Shown here piece after piece: positions 51,225-51,888 of a stretch of 51,888 bases of DNA. The position numbers and the translations under genes were made by a program. How positions within the stretch are numbered: position 1 is the first letter of the stretch; each line of letters starts with the position of its first letter. The stretch lies in NCBI GenBank assembly GCA_031181325.1, contig JAPSKX010000012.1, positions 1-51,888 on the forward strand, in the 5' to 3' direction. The notes under the pieces were generated by a model. That model did not search any database, was not told where the DNA came from, and worked only from the letters and a program-made list of their open reading frames with translations. This DNA comes from Paenibacillus sp. (GTDB taxonomy: Bacteria > Bacillota > Bacilli > Paenibacillales > YIM-B00363).

Positions 51225-51888
51225 TCAACGCTGGATATATGTAAACTTTCCAATTTTGCGGAATTTATGATATCGATCCTCGCGCAATTGTTCCGGCGTC
51301 AGCTTCATGAGCTCTTGCAGATGCGTCCAGACGGCTTCCTTGATGCTCGCCGCTTGCTCCGCGACGTCCCGGTGCGCGCCGCCCTTCGGCTCGGGGATGA
51401 CCGTCTCGACGATCTCGAGATCGAGCATGTCCTTCGCGGTGATGCGCATCGCTTCGGCCGCTTGGTCCGCCTTGGAGGCGTCCTTCCACAGTATCGAAGC
51501 CGCTGCGTTCGGAGAACTGACCGAGTAGATGGCGTTCTCGAGCATGAGCACGCGGTTGCCGACGCCGAGCGCGAGCGCGCCCCCGCTGCCGCCTTCGCCG
51601 ATGACGACGCAGACGATCGGCACGCCGAATCTCGCCATCTCCATCAAGTTGCGCGCGATCGCCTCGGACTGGCCCCGCTCCTCGGCCGCGCCGCCCGGGT
51701 ACGCTCCCGGCGTGTCGATGAACGTGACGATCGGACGGCCGAACTTGTCCGCCTGCCGCATGAGGCGAAGCGCCTTGCGGAACCCTTCCGGATGCGGCAT
51801 GCCGAAGTGGCGGGCGATGTTATCCTTCGTATCCTTGCCCTTCTGATGCCCGACGACCGTCACCGGCACGCCGTTCAACTTCGCGATG
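51225..51888 (-). CDS. accA: Acetyl-CoA carboxylase carboxyltransferase alpha subunit, 5' end outside window
   Basis: The C-terminal 220 residues of Acc[55 protein letters not shown] and [17 protein letters not shown] are diagnostic. It forms the carboxyltransferase with AccD, giving malonyl-CoA. The frame remains open to the right edge, so the start lies beyond the window. It is upstream of pyk on the same strand, and an imperfect hairpin at about 51165-51205 separates them. Confidence 0.95.
   Translation of the reverse strand, partial: IAKLNGVPVTVVGHQKGKDTKDNIARHFGMPHPEGFRKALRLMRQADKFGRPIVTFIDTPGAYPGGAAEERGQSEAIARNLMEMARFGVPIVCVVIGEGGSGGALALGVGNRVLMLENAIYSVSSPNAAASILWKDASKADQAAEAMRITAKDMLDLEIVETVIPEPKGGAHRDVAEQAASIKEAVWTHLQELMKLTPEQLREDRYHKFRKIGKFTYIQR

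Noticed and set aside
49373..51244. Very long plus-strand open frame opposite pyk (over 600 codons), and similar long frames opposite ppk, icd, phoR and fumarase
   Set aside because: They are mirror frames caused by GC-rich third positions of the real minus-strand genes. Their translations are rich in Arg, His and Asp, with no recognisable domains or ribosome binding sites.

Overview
The window is a GC-rich chromosomal segment from a Gram-positive, endospore-forming bacterium, most likely a member of Paenibacillaceae (Paenibacillus, Cohnella or a relative). The grounds are strong AGGAGG-type ribosome binding sites, frequent GTG and TTG starts, an Sda-like sporulation checkpoint gene, a quinol oxidase operon qoxABCD, a YheI/YheH (BmrC/BmrD) ABC pair, a YesM/YesN two-component pair beside sugar ABC genes, a DUF3231 protein, and the Bacillales core block accA-pyk-thioesterase-fxsA-citZ-icd-mdh-phoPR. 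No rRNA, tRNA, CRISPR array, transposase or phage gene was seen.

Layout. 1-4.6 kb: a divergent catabolic cluster that I read as oxidative D-apiose degradation. Leftward are an ApnO-type oxidoisomerase, an ApsD-type Gfo/Idh/MocA dehydrogenase and the N-terminal part of an ApnL-type lactonase; rightward are an OiaC-type decarboxylase and a GntR/FCD regulator. The divergent promoter holds a perfect 12-bp palindrome lying on the leftward -10. 4.6-6.1 kb: a lipoprotein followed by a 51-bp palindromic tandem array. 6.1-10 kb: a heterodimeric ABC exporter. 10.1-14.6 kb: a small membrane protein and the aa3-type menaquinol oxidase operon. 14.7-17.0 kb: a secreted copper-amine-oxidase-N-domain protein and a truncated histidine kinase.

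17.0-26.7 kb is a seven-gene leftward operon: solute-binding lipoprotein, two permeases, a GH43 arabinofuranosidase or xylosidase-like enzyme, a second solute-binding lipoprotein, a YesM-type kinase and a YesN-type regulator. The second binding protein sits next to the kinase and may be its sensory partner. 27-30.7 kb holds a membrane metallophosphoesterase, an unknown protein, a diguanylate cyclase and sda.

30.8-51.9 kb is mostly central metabolism. A class I fumarase is overlapped by a PhoR-like kinase followed by a PhoP-like regulator (kinase first, the reverse of the usual order). Then come YfbR 5'-deoxynucleotidase, a small membrane protein, a decayed gene, DUF3231 behind a sigma-G-like promoter, mdh, a dgoR-like regulator with dgoD, two related tandem arrays in opposite orientation, icd, citZ with a CcpC-type box, ppx and ppk convergent around a VOC fragment, fxsA, a thioesterase, pyruvate kinase and a partial accA.

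The most unusual signals are the three tandem arrays with conserved internal palindromes (two share a core hairpin whose arms show compensatory changes), the divergent apiose promoter/operator, the binding protein-kinase-regulator unit, and the overlap of fumarase with phoR. All functional names rest on motif and family recognition by eye; no database search was run.
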